A stretch of DNA of 64,000 nucleotides from Roseiarcus sp963820775 (GTDB taxonomy: Bacteria > Pseudomonadota > Alphaproteobacteria > Rhizobiales > Beijerinckiaceae). Below, one piece after another: positions 17,372 through 26,033 of the stretch. The position numbers and the translations under genes were made by a program. Below the pieces are notes generated by a model. It saw only the letters and a program-made list of their open reading frames with translations. It ran no database searches and was not told the origin of the DNA. The stretch spans positions 124,001-188,000 of the forward strand of contig CAWGBF010000002.1 in assembly GCA_963820775.1 (NCBI GenBank), given 5' to 3'. Numbering within the stretch: the stretch's first letter is position 1; the number at the start of each line of letters is the position of its first letter.

Positions 17372-18094
17372 CTATTCTGCCCAGTCTCGGACGAGCTCCT
17401 CGACCCAGGCCGGAACCGTCTCGCTCGCCGGACCTAACCGCTGCTCGTCGAACAGGTTCGCGTTGTCCGCCGCGTCGAGGTTGATCTCGCAGGTGCGCAA
17501 GCCATAGGCGCGCGCCTCGGCGACAAAGCCGGCCGCAGGGTAGACGGCGCCCGAGGTGCCGATGGCGACGAAGAGATGGGCTTTAGGCAGCGCGCGGTCG
17601 ATCAAGTTCATGGCGAGGGGCATCTCGCCGAACCACACCACATGGGGACGCATTATCCCAGCACGCCCGCAATCCGGGCAAACGTGCAACACGGTCAGGT
17701 CATCGAGCCACGGGCGGATCGCCTCGCAGCGACCGCAATGCGCTTTTAGAAGTTCGCCATGCATGTGGACGACGCGCCGCGACCCCGCGCGCTCGTGCAG
17801 ATCGTCAATGTTCTGCGTCACGAGCGTAAGGGTCCCGCCCCGCTTGGCGAGCGCGTCCTCCAAGCGCGCCAGCGCGAAATGCGCCGCGTTGGGCTTGGCG
17901 TCCCGCAGGTTCCGACGACGCAGATTATAGAACGCGAGCACCGTTTCAGGATCGCGGGCGAACGCTTCTGGCGTCGCCAGCTTCATCGGGTCGAACCTCG
18001 CCCAGATTCCCTCGCCTTTCTTGTCGCGAAATGTGCCCAGACCACTTTCGGCGGACACTCCAGCGCCGGTGAGGACGAAGACGTTCCGCGGCAT
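17372..18094 (-). CDS. cobB: NAD-dependent protein deacylase, sirtuin
   Basis: Class III sirtuin of 240 aa removing acyl groups from lysines with NAD+. NAD-binding motifs GAGVSAESGLGTFRD and TQNIDDLHERAG, the catalytic His in VVHMHGE and a zinc site (CGRCEA...CPDCGRAG) are all present. The AFYNLRRR segment holds the Tyr-x-x-Arg pair that in SIRT5/CobB binds acidic acyl groups, so desuccinylase/demalonylase activity is plausible. Starts 11 bases downstream of the RMD1-family gene, probably one transcript. Confidence 0.95.
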   Translation of the reverse strand: MPRNVFVLTGAGVSAESGLGTFRDKKGEGIWARFDPMKLATPEAFARDPETVLAFYNLRRRNLRDAKPNAAHFALARLEDALAKRGGTLTLVTQNIDDLHERAGSRRVVHMHGELLKAHCGRCEAIRPWLDDLTVLHVCPDCGRAGIMRPHVVWFGEMPLAMNLIDRALPKAHLFVAIGTSGAVYPAAGFVAEARAYGLRTCEINLDAADNANLFDEQRLGPASETVPAWVEELVRDWAE

Positions 18095-18105
18095 CCCCCT
18101 ACCGC

Positions 18106-18921
18106 CTACCGCCCGTGCAGCGCGAGCGCGATCTGCACAAGGGCGGCGATCAGCTCGAGAACGATCAGGATCACGATCGCCGCTTCGAGCCGCGTGGCGC
18201 GGTCGGCGTCGATGATGTCGGTCAACGCCTGCGCGGTGTCGCCGACGACCTCCAGCTTGCGCTTTAGGACGTCGGCGCGCTCAGTGAGCTCGTATTCGTC
18301 GGCAAGGCGCGCGTAGAGCCGTTCAAGCTCGGGGTGGTCCCACAGCACGTCCGGCTTCTCCTCGACCGCGACGCGGCCCGACACGCGGTGCTGAGCGAGC
18401 AGCGCCTGGCCGATGAGCCGCAGCATGGCGCGGCGGCGGAAAGGCGGCCGGCCGGTCGCCGCCAGCTTTTCGGCGAACGGCTCGACCACATCGAACACCG
18501 CGTTGACCTCGCGCTCGTCGCGCGCCAGCGCCACGGTCTTGGCGAGCGCGTCGGCGATGACCAGGAAGCGCGGTGGCGACAGGTTCTTGATCTGGATCGG
18601 GCCGCTCGAGGACTTCTGCTCATCGCTGTCAGGCGCGATTTCGAGCACCGCCGTTTCGTCGTCGCCGAGCGCCCTGAACCCGCTGACGCGCGATCGCAGT
18701 TTCGCTAAGAGGTCCTCTTCCTCGAGCGGGGTCAAGCCAACCATCACCGCGACGCCGAAGCGGAACAAAGCCGTCATCCCCCGCTCGCCGACGCGGAAGG
18801 CGAGCGGCAGCGACGAGATCATATCAGGCCGCTCAAGCCCGGCGGTGTCGATGCGCTCGCCGACAATGAGGGCGCGCGCGGTGAGGCGCGTCGGAGCCGT
18901 CGCAGGCGAGACCTCGGTCAT
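18106..18921 (-). CDS. RMD1/DUF155 family protein
   Basis: A 271-aa protein related to yeast RMD1/Sif2. It has the N-terminal alpha/beta segment (RALIVGERIDTAGLE, PLAFRVGERGMTALFRFG), the conserved middle FLVIADALAKTVALARDEREVN, then a long helical stretch with RLYARLADEYELTERADVLKRKLEVV and a single C-terminal transmembrane helix (LEAAIVILIVLELIAALVQI). That DUF155 plus tail-anchor layout is diagnostic. Molecular function unknown. Confidence 0.85.
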   Translation of the reverse strand: MTEVSPATAPTRLTARALIVGERIDTAGLERPDMISSLPLAFRVGERGMTALFRFGVAVMVGLTPLEEEDLLAKLRSRVSGFRALGDDETAVLEIAPDSDEQKSSSGPIQIKNLSPPRFLVIADALAKTVALARDEREVNAVFDVVEPFAEKLAATGRPPFRRRAMLRLIGQALLAQHRVSGRVAVEEKPDVLWDHPELERLYARLADEYELTERADVLKRKLEVVGDTAQALTDIIDADRATRLEAAIVILIVLELIAALVQIALALHGR

Positions 18922-19088
18922 GGCCGCAGTCTACGGCGGCGCGTAAGCCATCGCCAGCCGCCCGAGCCCGCAGGGACCGAGCGGGATGCGGGCCCTGTCC
19001 GAACGGCTCCTTTCCCGATAGATTGCCCGGAAGCCTTCGGCGCTCGGAGAGAGCCCGGGCTTCGAAAACGCATTGGGAAAGGCGGCCC

Positions 19089-19571
19089 ATGGACAAACAC
19101 AGCGACGCCCGATGGCGGCTCGACGGCGTCCGGGTGGTCCGTTCGAGCGAACTCGATATCAACACTGCCCAGACGCCCGGCATGAATCGCGCCGCGGCCA
19201 TCACCCACGCCCGCGCCGGGGCGGAGAAATTATGGGCCGGAACCGTCGTCATTCACCCGAAGGCCAAGACGGGGGCGCACCATCATGGGCCGGTGGAGAG
19301 CGTGATCTATGTGGTCAGCGGGCGCGCCCGCATGCGTTGGGGCGACCGGTTGGAATTCATCGCAGAGGCCGGCCCGGGCGATTTCATCTACGTGCCACCC
19401 TTTGTCCCCCATCAGGAGATCAACGCCAGCGACGAAGCGCCTCTGTCCTGCGTGCTGGTGCGGAGCGGTCAGGAGCCGGTGGTGGTCAACCTCGATCTGC
19501 CGAACGTCGAGCGAAACCCCGAAACGGTCGAATGGGTCGACGACCTGCATCCGGCGCGGAGCCACGACTGA
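19089..19571 (+). CDS. Cupin domain protein
   Basis: Single-domain cupin of 160 aa. Metal-binding motif 1 reads GAHHHGPVESVIYVVSG (two His, a third His and Glu in the expected spacing) and motif 2 is GDFIYVPPFVPHQEIN. ATG 19089 follows GGGAAAGG. Enzyme or binding role cannot be assigned. Ends 18 bases from the convergent bluB. Confidence 0.85.
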   Translation: MDKHSDARWRLDGVRVVRSSELDINTAQTPGMNRAAAITHARAGAEKLWAGTVVIHPKAKTGAHHHGPVESVIYVVSGRARMRWGDRLEFIAEAGPGDFIYVPPFVPHQEINASDEAPLSCVLVRSGQEPVVVNLDLPNVERNPETVEWVDDLHPARSHD

Positions 19572-19589
19572 CCAGCGGCTGACGACAGC

Positions 19590-20240
19590 CTACCGGCGCA
19601 GCACGGGATGGGCCTCTCGAACCTGCCAGCCGACGCGCTCGAGTTCCGGGATGAGATGCTCCTCCCGGGCAAAGCCCACGCAAAGATAGGCGATGAACGT
19701 CCAGGCGGACGGAACGTCGAGCGCCCCCGCGATCGCCGCCGGATCGAGGATCGACACCCAGCCGACGCCCAGGCCTCGGGCGCGCGCGGCGAGCCAGAAT
19801 GTGTGCAGCGCGCAGACGGTCGAATATCGGCGCGTTTCGGCCATGCTGCGGGCGCCGAGACCGTGGCCCTGCTCCGTCGCCTCGTCGCAAAAGACCGCGA
19901 GCTGGATCGGCGCGTCGCTTAAGCCCTCGAGCTTGAGGCGCGCATAAAGCGCCGCCTTTTCGCCGGCATAAGCCGCGAGCGCGTCGTGGTTGGCCGCCTC
20001 GAAATTGGCCCGGATGGAAGCGCGGCGCGCCCTGTCGTCGACGCGCACGAACCGGGTCGGCTGGCAATTACCCACCGACGGGGCGAGCGCGGCGAGGTCG
20101 AAGAGCTCCGCCAGCGTCGCCTCGTCCGGCATTTCCTCGGCGCGAAAATGGCGAACGTCGCGCCGCCAGGCGAGCAACTCGGCGAAAGTCGCCCGGAATG
20201 CCGCGTCGAACTCGGGCGCTTCGCTGAGGGCAAAGGCCAA
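19590..20240 (-). CDS. bluB: 5,6-dimethylbenzimidazole synthase
   Basis: Flavin-destroying nitroreductase-fold enzyme that turns FMNH2 into the lower ligand of cobalamin. Landmarks: FAELLAWRRDVRHFRAEEMP, AALAPSVGNCQPTRFVRVDD, ARSMAETRRYSTVCALHTFW and GLGVGWVSILDP, all in the order seen in BluB. I place the start at TTG 20240 because the BluB homology begins there (SEAPEFDAAF) and AAAGGAGG lies about a dozen bases upstream; the open frame extends further but codes for low-complexity Arg-rich sequence. No cobalamin riboswitch pattern is visible upstream and no cob genes adjoin. Confidence 0.9.
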   Translation of the reverse strand: MAFALSEAPEFDAAFRATFAELLAWRRDVRHFRAEEMPDEATLAELFDLAALAPSVGNCQPTRFVRVDDRARRASIRANFEAANHDALAAYAGEKAALYARLKLEGLSDAPIQLAVFCDEATEQGHGLGARSMAETRRYSTVCALHTFWLAARARGLGVGWVSILDPAAIAGALDVPSAWTFIAYLCVGFAREEHLIPELERVGWQVREAHPVLRR

Positions 20241-20548
20241 TTCCGCTTTTCGCCTCCTTTGTCCCCGAACGCTCGACCTGGCTCGTCTGGCATAACGCGT
20301 GAGAGGGGAACTCCGCAAAGAGAAATCGCGCCCTTTGCGCTTCGCCCGGGATCTCACCCGGCGCCAGCGGTCGGCGCGCGGCGGCGCTCCGTCCCTTCGT
20401 CGCCGGACTGGAGAGCAAACTCGGACACGAGCGCGCATGGGTAGTTTTGCCAATTGCGGGGTTCGTTCGAGACTGGAAAGCTACCGCGTCCGGGCCGGCG
20501 AGGGCCGTGCGACCAACGGCTCAAGGGGGTCGCCAACCAGGACACATC
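20241..20548. other. Gene-free stretch upstream of bluB; possible small RNA region
   Basis: No convincing protein gene on either strand; frames here are Arg/Pro-rich shadows. The right half (about 20435-20548) contains short self-complementary segments (GGTAG near 20438 and CTACC near 20481) and runs directly into a strong + strand terminator, so a small RNA transcribed rightwards is possible. I recognise no known RNA family. Confidence 0.3.
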
Positions 20549-20588
20549 AGCGTGCGCGGCACGATCTCCCTGCCGCGCACGCTTTTTA
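20549..20588 (+). terminator. Strong intrinsic terminator not following any gene
   Basis: A perfect 12-bp stem AGCGTGCGCGGC/GCCGCGCACGCT (20549-20560, 20572-20583) with an 11-base loop is followed at once by TTTTT (20583-20587). The U-tract exists only in the + direction. The nearest upstream + strand gene ends at 19571 (cupin), a kilobase away past the minus-strand bluB, so this should end an unannotated transcript. Confidence 0.75.
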
Positions 20589-20884
20589 ATTTGCCGTCGC
20601 CGTTCGGGTTTACGGACGAGTCCCAATCCTGAGGCCGCTATCTCTCTTCCCGGGATCAAGCCGCCGTGACGCGAGCCAGGTGATGAGGGCGGGAGCGGTT
20701 GCTCGAGATCGCCACGTCGCGACAGCCCGTCGCAACAAAGGCGGCTTTTCGGCGCCCGGCGGCTCCTCGCAATAACTCCGGCGGAGTGGGGCCTCCTCGG
20801 CAAAACAGGCCCAATTCAGATCCGCCAATTTACGGCAATTCATTCTATTTTCAATGCTTTACGACCATGTAGGAAAACAAATGC

Positions 20885-20913
20885 TTTCCGCAAAACAGAA
20901 TATGGGATATATT
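20885..20913 (+). promoter_or_regulatory. Possible sigma70-type promoter for the HTH gene
   Basis: AT-rich patch in GC-rich surroundings: TTTCCG at 20885-20890 and TATATT at 20908-20913, 17 bases apart, lie 39 bases upstream of the ATG at 20952. The -10 match is good, the -35 weak. The stretch 20589-20884 shows nothing else I recognise. Confidence 0.3.
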
Positions 20914-20951
20914 CTCTCTTTTCGCCGCCTTTGCGGCAACGGAGACCCCCA

Positions 20952-21464
20952 ATGACCGACGATCCCGCCCCCTCCACGCCGGCGCCAGATGTTCGCGCCC
21001 AACGCCACGCGCGCCGCGAGACCAGGATCGCGCGGCGGGAGCGCTATTTCAACCTGATGGCGTCAGGCTACAGCTGCAGCCAGATCACAAAAATGGTGCG
21101 GACCAGCGCCGCGACAGTCCGGCGTGAAGTCGACCGAGCGCTCGCCGAACGGCGGCTCGACGCGCCGGAGCGTTTCGCCCAGGTGCAGGTCGCGCGGCTC
21201 GCGAAGGCGCTGAGGCTCGCCGAGGCTGCGATCGAGCTTGGCGAACTGAAGGCGGTCGCGATCTATTTGCGGGTCGTCGCCGCGCTCGACCGCTATCATG
21301 AACTGGCGTCAGGGAGCCCGCCGCGCCGCGGGTCGAGCGAGGCCCCGCCGCTTGCACTGCCTACCCCGCCCAAGGCGCTGACCTTCGCCGCCCCACCTGT
21401 TGGCGGCGAGCCACCCACTGTCGACAAGGCGGCGCGAGACGCGGCGGATGAGATGTCCCGGTGA
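20952..21464 (+). CDS. Hypothetical protein with helix-turn-helix-like segment
   Basis: 170-aa basic protein. Residues about 30-65 (FNLMASGYSCSQITKMVRTS then AATVRREVDRALAERR) have the spacing of a helix-turn-helix; a second helical region (VARLAKALRLAEAAIELGEL) follows and the tail is Pro/Ala-rich. Size and layout recall small DNA-binding or phage terminase small-subunit proteins, but no family is certain. GGAG sits ten bases before the ATG. It lies in the accessory stretch before the MACPF gene. Confidence 0.6.
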   Translation: MTDDPAPSTPAPDVRAQRHARRETRIARRERYFNLMASGYSCSQITKMVRTSAATVRREVDRALAERRLDAPERFAQVQVARLAKALRLAEAAIELGELKAVAIYLRVVAALDRYHELASGSPPRRGSSEAPPLALPTPPKALTFAAPPVGGEPPTVDKAARDAADEMSR

Positions 21465-21780
21465 CGTTTGCGAAGCTGCTTGTCGGCCGTGAATGCCTGG
21501 TCGGTCACGCTGGCGGCTTATGAGGGACGGGACCGGTGGCGGTCCCGATCGGCCATGTCCGGCTGGGATCGCTGTTCCCCACACCAGCGAGGTGATCCCG
21601 CGAGGCGTCGCCGCATTCCCCCACCGGATCAACAAGTGCCGCGGAAGCTTTTTCCTGCGAGGCTTCCCGCGGCCTTGACTTCCTGACGCGCGCCTCTAGC
21701 GTGCTAATCTTCTCTGCGAAAGCCATCGCGCACCACGATAAGGGACGAGATTCTCGCGAAGAGGGACCGGGAGGGCATTA
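21465..21780. other. Intergenic stretch before the MACPF gene
   Basis: No protein gene supported. It holds a small hairpin (GGGACC/GGTCCC around 21530-21548) and, close to the right end, the ribosome site GGGAGGG at 21769-21775 serving the MACPF gene five bases later. A TTGACT at 21675-21680 has no well-spaced -10 partner. Confidence 0.5.
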
Positions 21781-23277
21781 ATGGAGCAGCCACCGCAAAA
21801 AATCCCCAACATCGATTTCCTTGGCAAGTGCTACGATGTCGTCGAGATAAACCCATTGAATCTCGGGGGCTCGTCAAAAAACCAGATGGCCGTCGATATC
21901 GACGCCTCTGGAGAAAATGTCCAGGCGACGCCGGATGCCCATTGGCTGGTTCCCAAAGGTGTAAACCACACCGCTCCTTTTTCGATGACCTATGATTCTC
22001 ATTCAGCCGTTGTCTCGAGCGCCCACGACTTTCAGCAAGAATTCAAAAAGTCTGTCGCGGTGGACGCGGGTGTTGAGGGCGCTTTTGAATTTAGCGGCAG
22101 CGCAAGCGTCACGGAGATAGAACGTCAGACCGAAACCCGCCAACACAGCTTCGAGTACTCGCGGGCCTATCAGGAAGATCATCAGTTGGCCCTGGATCTC
22201 CTGAACGAAAAGGCGCCTTTGTCGGTTACGCCGCAGTTTCGAGACGCAGTGGCAGCGCTGGACGCGCGCCCAAGTGAGGAATCGGCTTGGATCGATGAAT
22301 ATCGAGGCTTCTTGAGCCGCTTTGGAACCCATTTCACAAAAGCGATCGTCCTCGGGGGACTGGCCTTTCAGCGAACCAGCGGATTGTCGCAAACCTGGTT
22401 GAAGTCGCGGTCCACGGAGGAGGATTTCAAGGCGAAGGCAGGCGTCGAAATTGAAAAGGTGAAGCTAGGGCTGAGCGGCGGGGCCGCGAGAGCGGAGGCA
22501 AACAAGGTCGACGCCGCGTCCGCTCTGGAACGAACCTTCCTTGAGTTTCGCGGGGGATCGGGCGATCCAAAGGAGATCACCTCCGCCTGGACCGGTAGCC
22601 TGCGCGAAAAGCCGGCGATCGTGAAAGCGAGCCTCGAGCCGCTCGGCAGCTTATTGACAAGGCGCTTCTTTCCCAGCGAAACGCAACCGATCCTTGACAT
22701 CAAACGGACGCGTCTCGAGCTCGCAACCAGAAGTTGGGTCCTGGAGAAGGGCTCGCCCGGCTGCATCACACCACCGCTGCTCTATGGCGAGCCTCTCATA
22801 ATGATGCTGGACAATATTTCCGCGACACTCGCTGATAGTAAAGGCACAGGTCTCTGGTTTCCGTCCCAACGGCCGGAAACCGCCCTTGGGCTTGCTAGCG
22901 CGGCTGTCTGCCTGGAAAATGCGGATGGCGGCTCCGCCCGGAAAGACTGTCCAATCTTGGCGGGCGACCGGGTCAAGATCAAGGTGCTTAGCACAGCCTC
23001 CTACCTTTTGATTGGCACCACAACTGGTAGCGGTTTCCATTACTCACAGTTCAAAGTCCTCCATCCCGGGGACAACCCCCAGACGCCCGGCCGGATAGGC
23101 GAATATTTTCTGGAGGCCGATCCTATACAGTTCATCACCGCCACTCCGGGATCTCCTGAAATAAATCTCTTTGCCTCTACGACGCAGTCTCGGCTGGTGT
23201 ATAGGAGTGACGTGCCTGCGCAACAGTTCGGCCTTAAGCGTTGCGAGACGCCAGGATCTGACTCGGGGAGCAACTGA
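21781..23277 (+). CDS. MACPF (membrane attack complex/perforin) domain protein
   Basis: 498-aa protein with the MACPF signature FGTHFTKAIVLGG at residues 181-193, fitting [Y/W/F]-G-[T/S]-H-[F/Y]-x6-G-G, preceded by YRGFLSR. Regions rich in Lys/Glu and small residues on both sides (DFQQEFKKSVAVDAGVEGAF and EEDFKAKAGVEIEKVKLGLS) are where MACPF folds carry the two helical clusters that unfold into membrane hairpins. The C-terminal 160 residues are beta-rich with paired Cys (AAVCLENADGG...KDCPILAGD) and may be a targeting domain. No signal peptide, so release would need lysis or a dedicated route. Ribosome site GGGAGGG. Codon choice is less GC-biased than in neighbours, hinting at transfer. Family members are pore-forming toxins or immune effectors; the target here is unknown. 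Confidence 0.85.
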   Translation: MEQPPQKIPNIDFLGKCYDVVEINPLNLGGSSKNQMAVDIDASGENVQATPDAHWLVPKGVNHTAPFSMTYDSHSAVVSSAHDFQQEFKKSVAVDAGVEGAFEFSGSASVTEIERQTETRQHSFEYSRAYQEDHQLALDLLNEKAPLSVTPQFRDAVAALDARPSEESAWIDEYRGFLSRFGTHFTKAIVLGGLAFQRTSGLSQTWLKSRSTEEDFKAKAGVEIEKVKLGLSGGAARAEANKVDAASALERTFLEFRGGSGDPKEITSAWTGSLREKPAIVKASLEPLGSLLTRRFFPSETQPILDIKRTRLELATRSWVLEKGSPGCITPPLLYGEPLIMMLDNISATLADSKGTGLWFPSQRPETALGLASAAVCLENADGGSARKDCPILAGDRVKIKVLSTASYLLIGTTTGSGFHYSQFKVLHPGDNPQTPGRIGEYFLEADPIQFITATPGSPEINLFASTTQSRLVYRSDVPAQQFGLKRCETPGSDSGSN

Positions 23278-23370
23278 TTATCGCGAAGGCGCTGATGCGG
23301 CGATCACAGGTTCCAGGCGATCATGCGCGGTTGATAAAGCGCGTCGCCGCGGTGAAAAGGGAGAAGCACT

Positions 23371-23745
23371 ATGCCAGCATCGTTTCGCTTTGTGAATATG
23401 GCAGGAGGATGCTTTTCGCCAGATGGTCAGAAGGTTAAATTGCTGATAGAAAGGAAGGGTGCCTTTAAGAAGAATGAAGAATGGGAGCTTGCCTTTGGCC
23501 AGCAAATGTCTTACGTTCAGCAAAAAGAAGATATAAGTATCAAAGCTTTCCCGAAGGGATTACCTGACATGAAAAGTTCCAAGTTGACCTTCACCGGACA
23601 ACTTGGTGAGGATGTCGTTTTATTCATCATCGAGCACCCAGCGGCAGGGAGAATCTACCAACTTGCGTTTGGCGACAAGAATGGGGCCGCCGCAATGTCC
23701 AAGAGATACCCACAATTGGCGCCGACATTTGCAAAGTACAGATGA
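23371..23745 (+). CDS. Hypothetical protein downstream of the MACPF gene
   Basis: 124-aa soluble protein with no recognised family, signal peptide or membrane segment. It is Lys-rich (LIERKGAFKKNEEWELAFGQ) with alternating hydrophobic strands (LTFTGQLGEDVVLFIIEHP), suggesting a small beta or alpha/beta fold. ATG 23371 follows AAAAGGGAG. It begins 93 bases after the MACPF stop on the same strand and shares its lower GC bias, so the two may have moved together; a role as partner, chaperone or immunity protein is only a guess. Confidence 0.65.
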   Translation: MPASFRFVNMAGGCFSPDGQKVKLLIERKGAFKKNEEWELAFGQQMSYVQQKEDISIKAFPKGLPDMKSSKLTFTGQLGEDVVLFIIEHPAAGRIYQLAFGDKNGAAAMSKRYPQLAPTFAKYR

Positions 23746-24092
23746 TATAGGCCAACGGGGAGTTCGGCCAAAAGGCGGCGGCCGTACCAAATGTCCGCCT
23801 GCTGCGCCGCTCACTCGGAGCTTCGACTCAGAGACCTGAGCGCCCTGCTGTTGGCGAGGGTGAGGCACTTTAGCCGTTTGCATCAAGTCATTACGGACAA
23901 ATACTAAGAAATTAGATTTGATTCTAGATCGACCCCCTGCGCGGATTCGATTCGAGTTGCAGAAAAAGAGGCCTAAGCCTTTGAAATCGCTTCGACGCGC
24001 GCAAACGTGCACCCCCGTTTCCAGCCTTATCCCCGCCTCCGCCCTGCTCAAGCCAGCCGCTACGGCGATGCCGCAAGGAAGGCCGGTCGCCG
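23746..24092. other. Convergent intergenic stretch without a gene
   Basis: Between the + strand hypothetical gene and the minus-strand nucleoside hydrolase. I see no coding frame with protein-like composition, no tRNA and no clear terminator; an AT-rich patch (around 23905-23925) is the only notable feature. Confidence 0.5.
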
Positions 24093-25065
24093 CTATTGAA
24101 CGCGCTCCAGCCCCTTGATCGCGGCCAGGAAATCGGTCGTGAAGCGGGCGCGATCGACAGCCATGCAGACTTGCGCATTGCAAAGAGGTTCGGCCGCGCG
24201 CCGGCGGTCGGCCACCGTCTGCCCTCGCGTGAGCGCGCCATTCAACTCGACGTCGACGAGCATGCGCTCCGTCTTCGCCAAGCTCGGGATCTTCGGCGAC
24301 CGCGACGGCCAGCGGGTCGTGCAGCCCGCAGCCCTGAATTCCAGGATACATCGTCCGGTAAGAACGTGCGTAGAAATCGGCCATCCGCATGAGAGTCTTA
24401 GCAGCTTCATCCCCTTCCCGGGTCACTTCGTCGATCATGTCGGTCGAGAGCAGCGTGGTCATGGTGACGTCCATGCCGACCAGCGTCACGTTCGCGCCGG
24501 CCTGAAGCACGATATGCGCCGCCTCGGGATCGTTGGCGAAATTCGCATCCACCATCGGCGTCGCGGGCCCCTGAATGCCTGGATGGAAGATCGTCGAGCC
24601 CATGATGACGATCTTGCGGAGGAGCTTGGCGGTCTCCGGCGCCTTCACAATCGCCAGCGCGACATTGGTCAGCGGTCCGACGGGGCAGAGCACGATCTCT
24701 CCCGGGTTTTCCTTCGCCAAGCGAATGATGAGATCGGCGGCGTGCTCTCCCGTTTCCCGGATCTTCGGCGCCGCGAGCTCGATATCGCCGATTCCATTCG
24801 CGCCATGGACATGATCGGCGCGGCGCACGTAGGGGTGAATGAGCGAGCGCCCGACCCCCTTGGCGACCGGAATGTCGGGGCGCTTGAGCAGCTCAAGCAC
24901 CCGCAGCGCGTTCTCGGTCGCAATCGCCGTATCCGTGTTGCCGAAGGTCGTGGTGAGCGCCTCGAGCTTTATTCCCGCGCGCCGGACAGCGTAAAAAATC
25001 GCCATCGCGTCGTCGATGCCAGGGTCTACGTCAATGATCATGCGGCAAGGTTGAGTCACGAACAA
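24093..25065 (-). pseudogene. Nucleoside hydrolase, frameshifted near the C-terminus
   Basis: Inosine/uridine-preferring nucleoside hydrolase. The N-terminal Asp cluster IDVDPGIDDAM, CPVGPLTNVALA, IMGSTIFHPGI and GLHDPLAVAVAEDPEL are all intact from the start at 25065. About 24285 the frame changes: after DPEL the sequence continues in another frame as AKTERMLVDVELNGALTRGQ and ends with FTTDFLAAIKGLERVQ at 24093, as in full-length homologues. One inserted or lost base explains it, so the gene is either recently broken or misread. It is last in the nucleoside ABC operon, consistent with splitting imported nucleosides. Confidence 0.85.
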
Positions 25066-25109
25066 AGTCCTTCAGGAGCGAGCGGCAAGGTTAGTACGAA
25101 CAAAGTCCT

Positions 25110-26033
25110 TCAGGAGCGAGCGGCGATCGTTTCAACATAGACCTGACCTTTGCGGCGCCAATGGCTGGCGGCGAGGACGGCCAGAGTCACGACATAGGGC
25201 AGAACATCGGTCAGTTGGTTCGGCAGTCCTTGTCCCTGCAGGCGCACGGAGAGTGCGTCGGCGACGCCGAACAACACGCAGGCCAACGACGCCCACAGTG
25301 GATGATTGCGTCCGAGCATTACGGCAACGACGGCGATCCAGCCCCGGCCGGCGCTCATGTCCTCCGAGAAGACGTCGACTCCGCCAAGCGAGAGTTGCGC
25401 GCCGCCCAGGCCCGTCAGAGCGCCGGCGATCAGGACCGCGGCGATCCGGTAACGCTTGACGTCGACGCCCATGGCTTCTGCGGCGCTCGCGTCCTCGCCG
25501 ACGCCGCGTAGCCGAAGGCCGACGCTCGTGCAGAACATCACGATCGTCACGAGCGCGACAAGCAGCCACGCTATCCAGGTGATCGCCGTCTGGCGCGAGA
25601 AGACCCAGCCGATCCAGGGCGTCGCGTTGATCGCGTCGATCCGGATCTTCTCGAGGCCGACGATGCCAGGATCGCTGAACGTCCCGGACACGCCGAACAT
25701 CTCACGGAGCAGATAAGCGGTCAGCCCCGAGGCGAGCAGATTCATGCCGATGCAGATCACAACCGGATCGCCCCGGAAGAGCGTCGCGCCATAGGCGAGT
25801 ATCAGTGAGAAAACGACCGTCGCGACGACTGCAACCGTCACGCCGCCCCACGCGCTGCCGAGGAAATAGCTTCCGGCGACACCTGCAAACGCGCCTATGA
25901 GAAGCTGACCTTCCATCGCCATGTTGAAGACGCCGACCCGACCACAAAGGACCCCGGCCAGTGTGGCGAGGAGAATGGGCGTCATCGCCTGCACGGCGGA
26001 ATTGACCAGCGCCGGGGTGATGAAACTCATCAT
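25110..26033 (-). CDS. Nucleoside ABC transporter permease (second)
   Basis: Inner-membrane permease of 307 aa of the BPD_transp_2 type used with BMP-family binding proteins. Landmarks: LLATLAGVLCGRVGVFNMAMEG, VVICIGMNLLASGLTAYLLR, VGEDASAAEAMGVDVKRYR (coupling loop) and GRGWIAVVAVMLGRNHPLWA. The ATG at 26033 overlaps the stop of the first permease (ATGA), which decides the start; longer upstream frame is Arg-rich and not membrane-like. A 20-base motif near the end (AACAAAGTCCTTCAGGAGCG at about 25060-25080) recurs at about 25098-25117, a short direct repeat before the hydrolase gene. Confidence 0.92.
   Translation of the reverse strand: MMSFITPALVNSAVQAMTPILLATLAGVLCGRVGVFNMAMEGQLLIGAFAGVAGSYFLGSAWGGVTVAVVATVVFSLILAYGATLFRGDPVVICIGMNLLASGLTAYLLREMFGVSGTFSDPGIVGLEKIRIDAINATPWIGWVFSRQTAITWIAWLLVALVTIVMFCTSVGLRLRGVGEDASAAEAMGVDVKRYRIAAVLIAGALTGLGGAQLSLGGVDVFSEDMSAGRGWIAVVAVMLGRNHPLWASLACVLFGVADALSVRLQGQGLPNQLTDVLPYVVTLAVLAASHWRRKGQVYVETIAARS

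Noticed and set aside
20241..20600. Cobalamin riboswitch upstream of bluB
   Set aside because: I looked on the minus strand for the B12-box and the long conserved core and did not find them.
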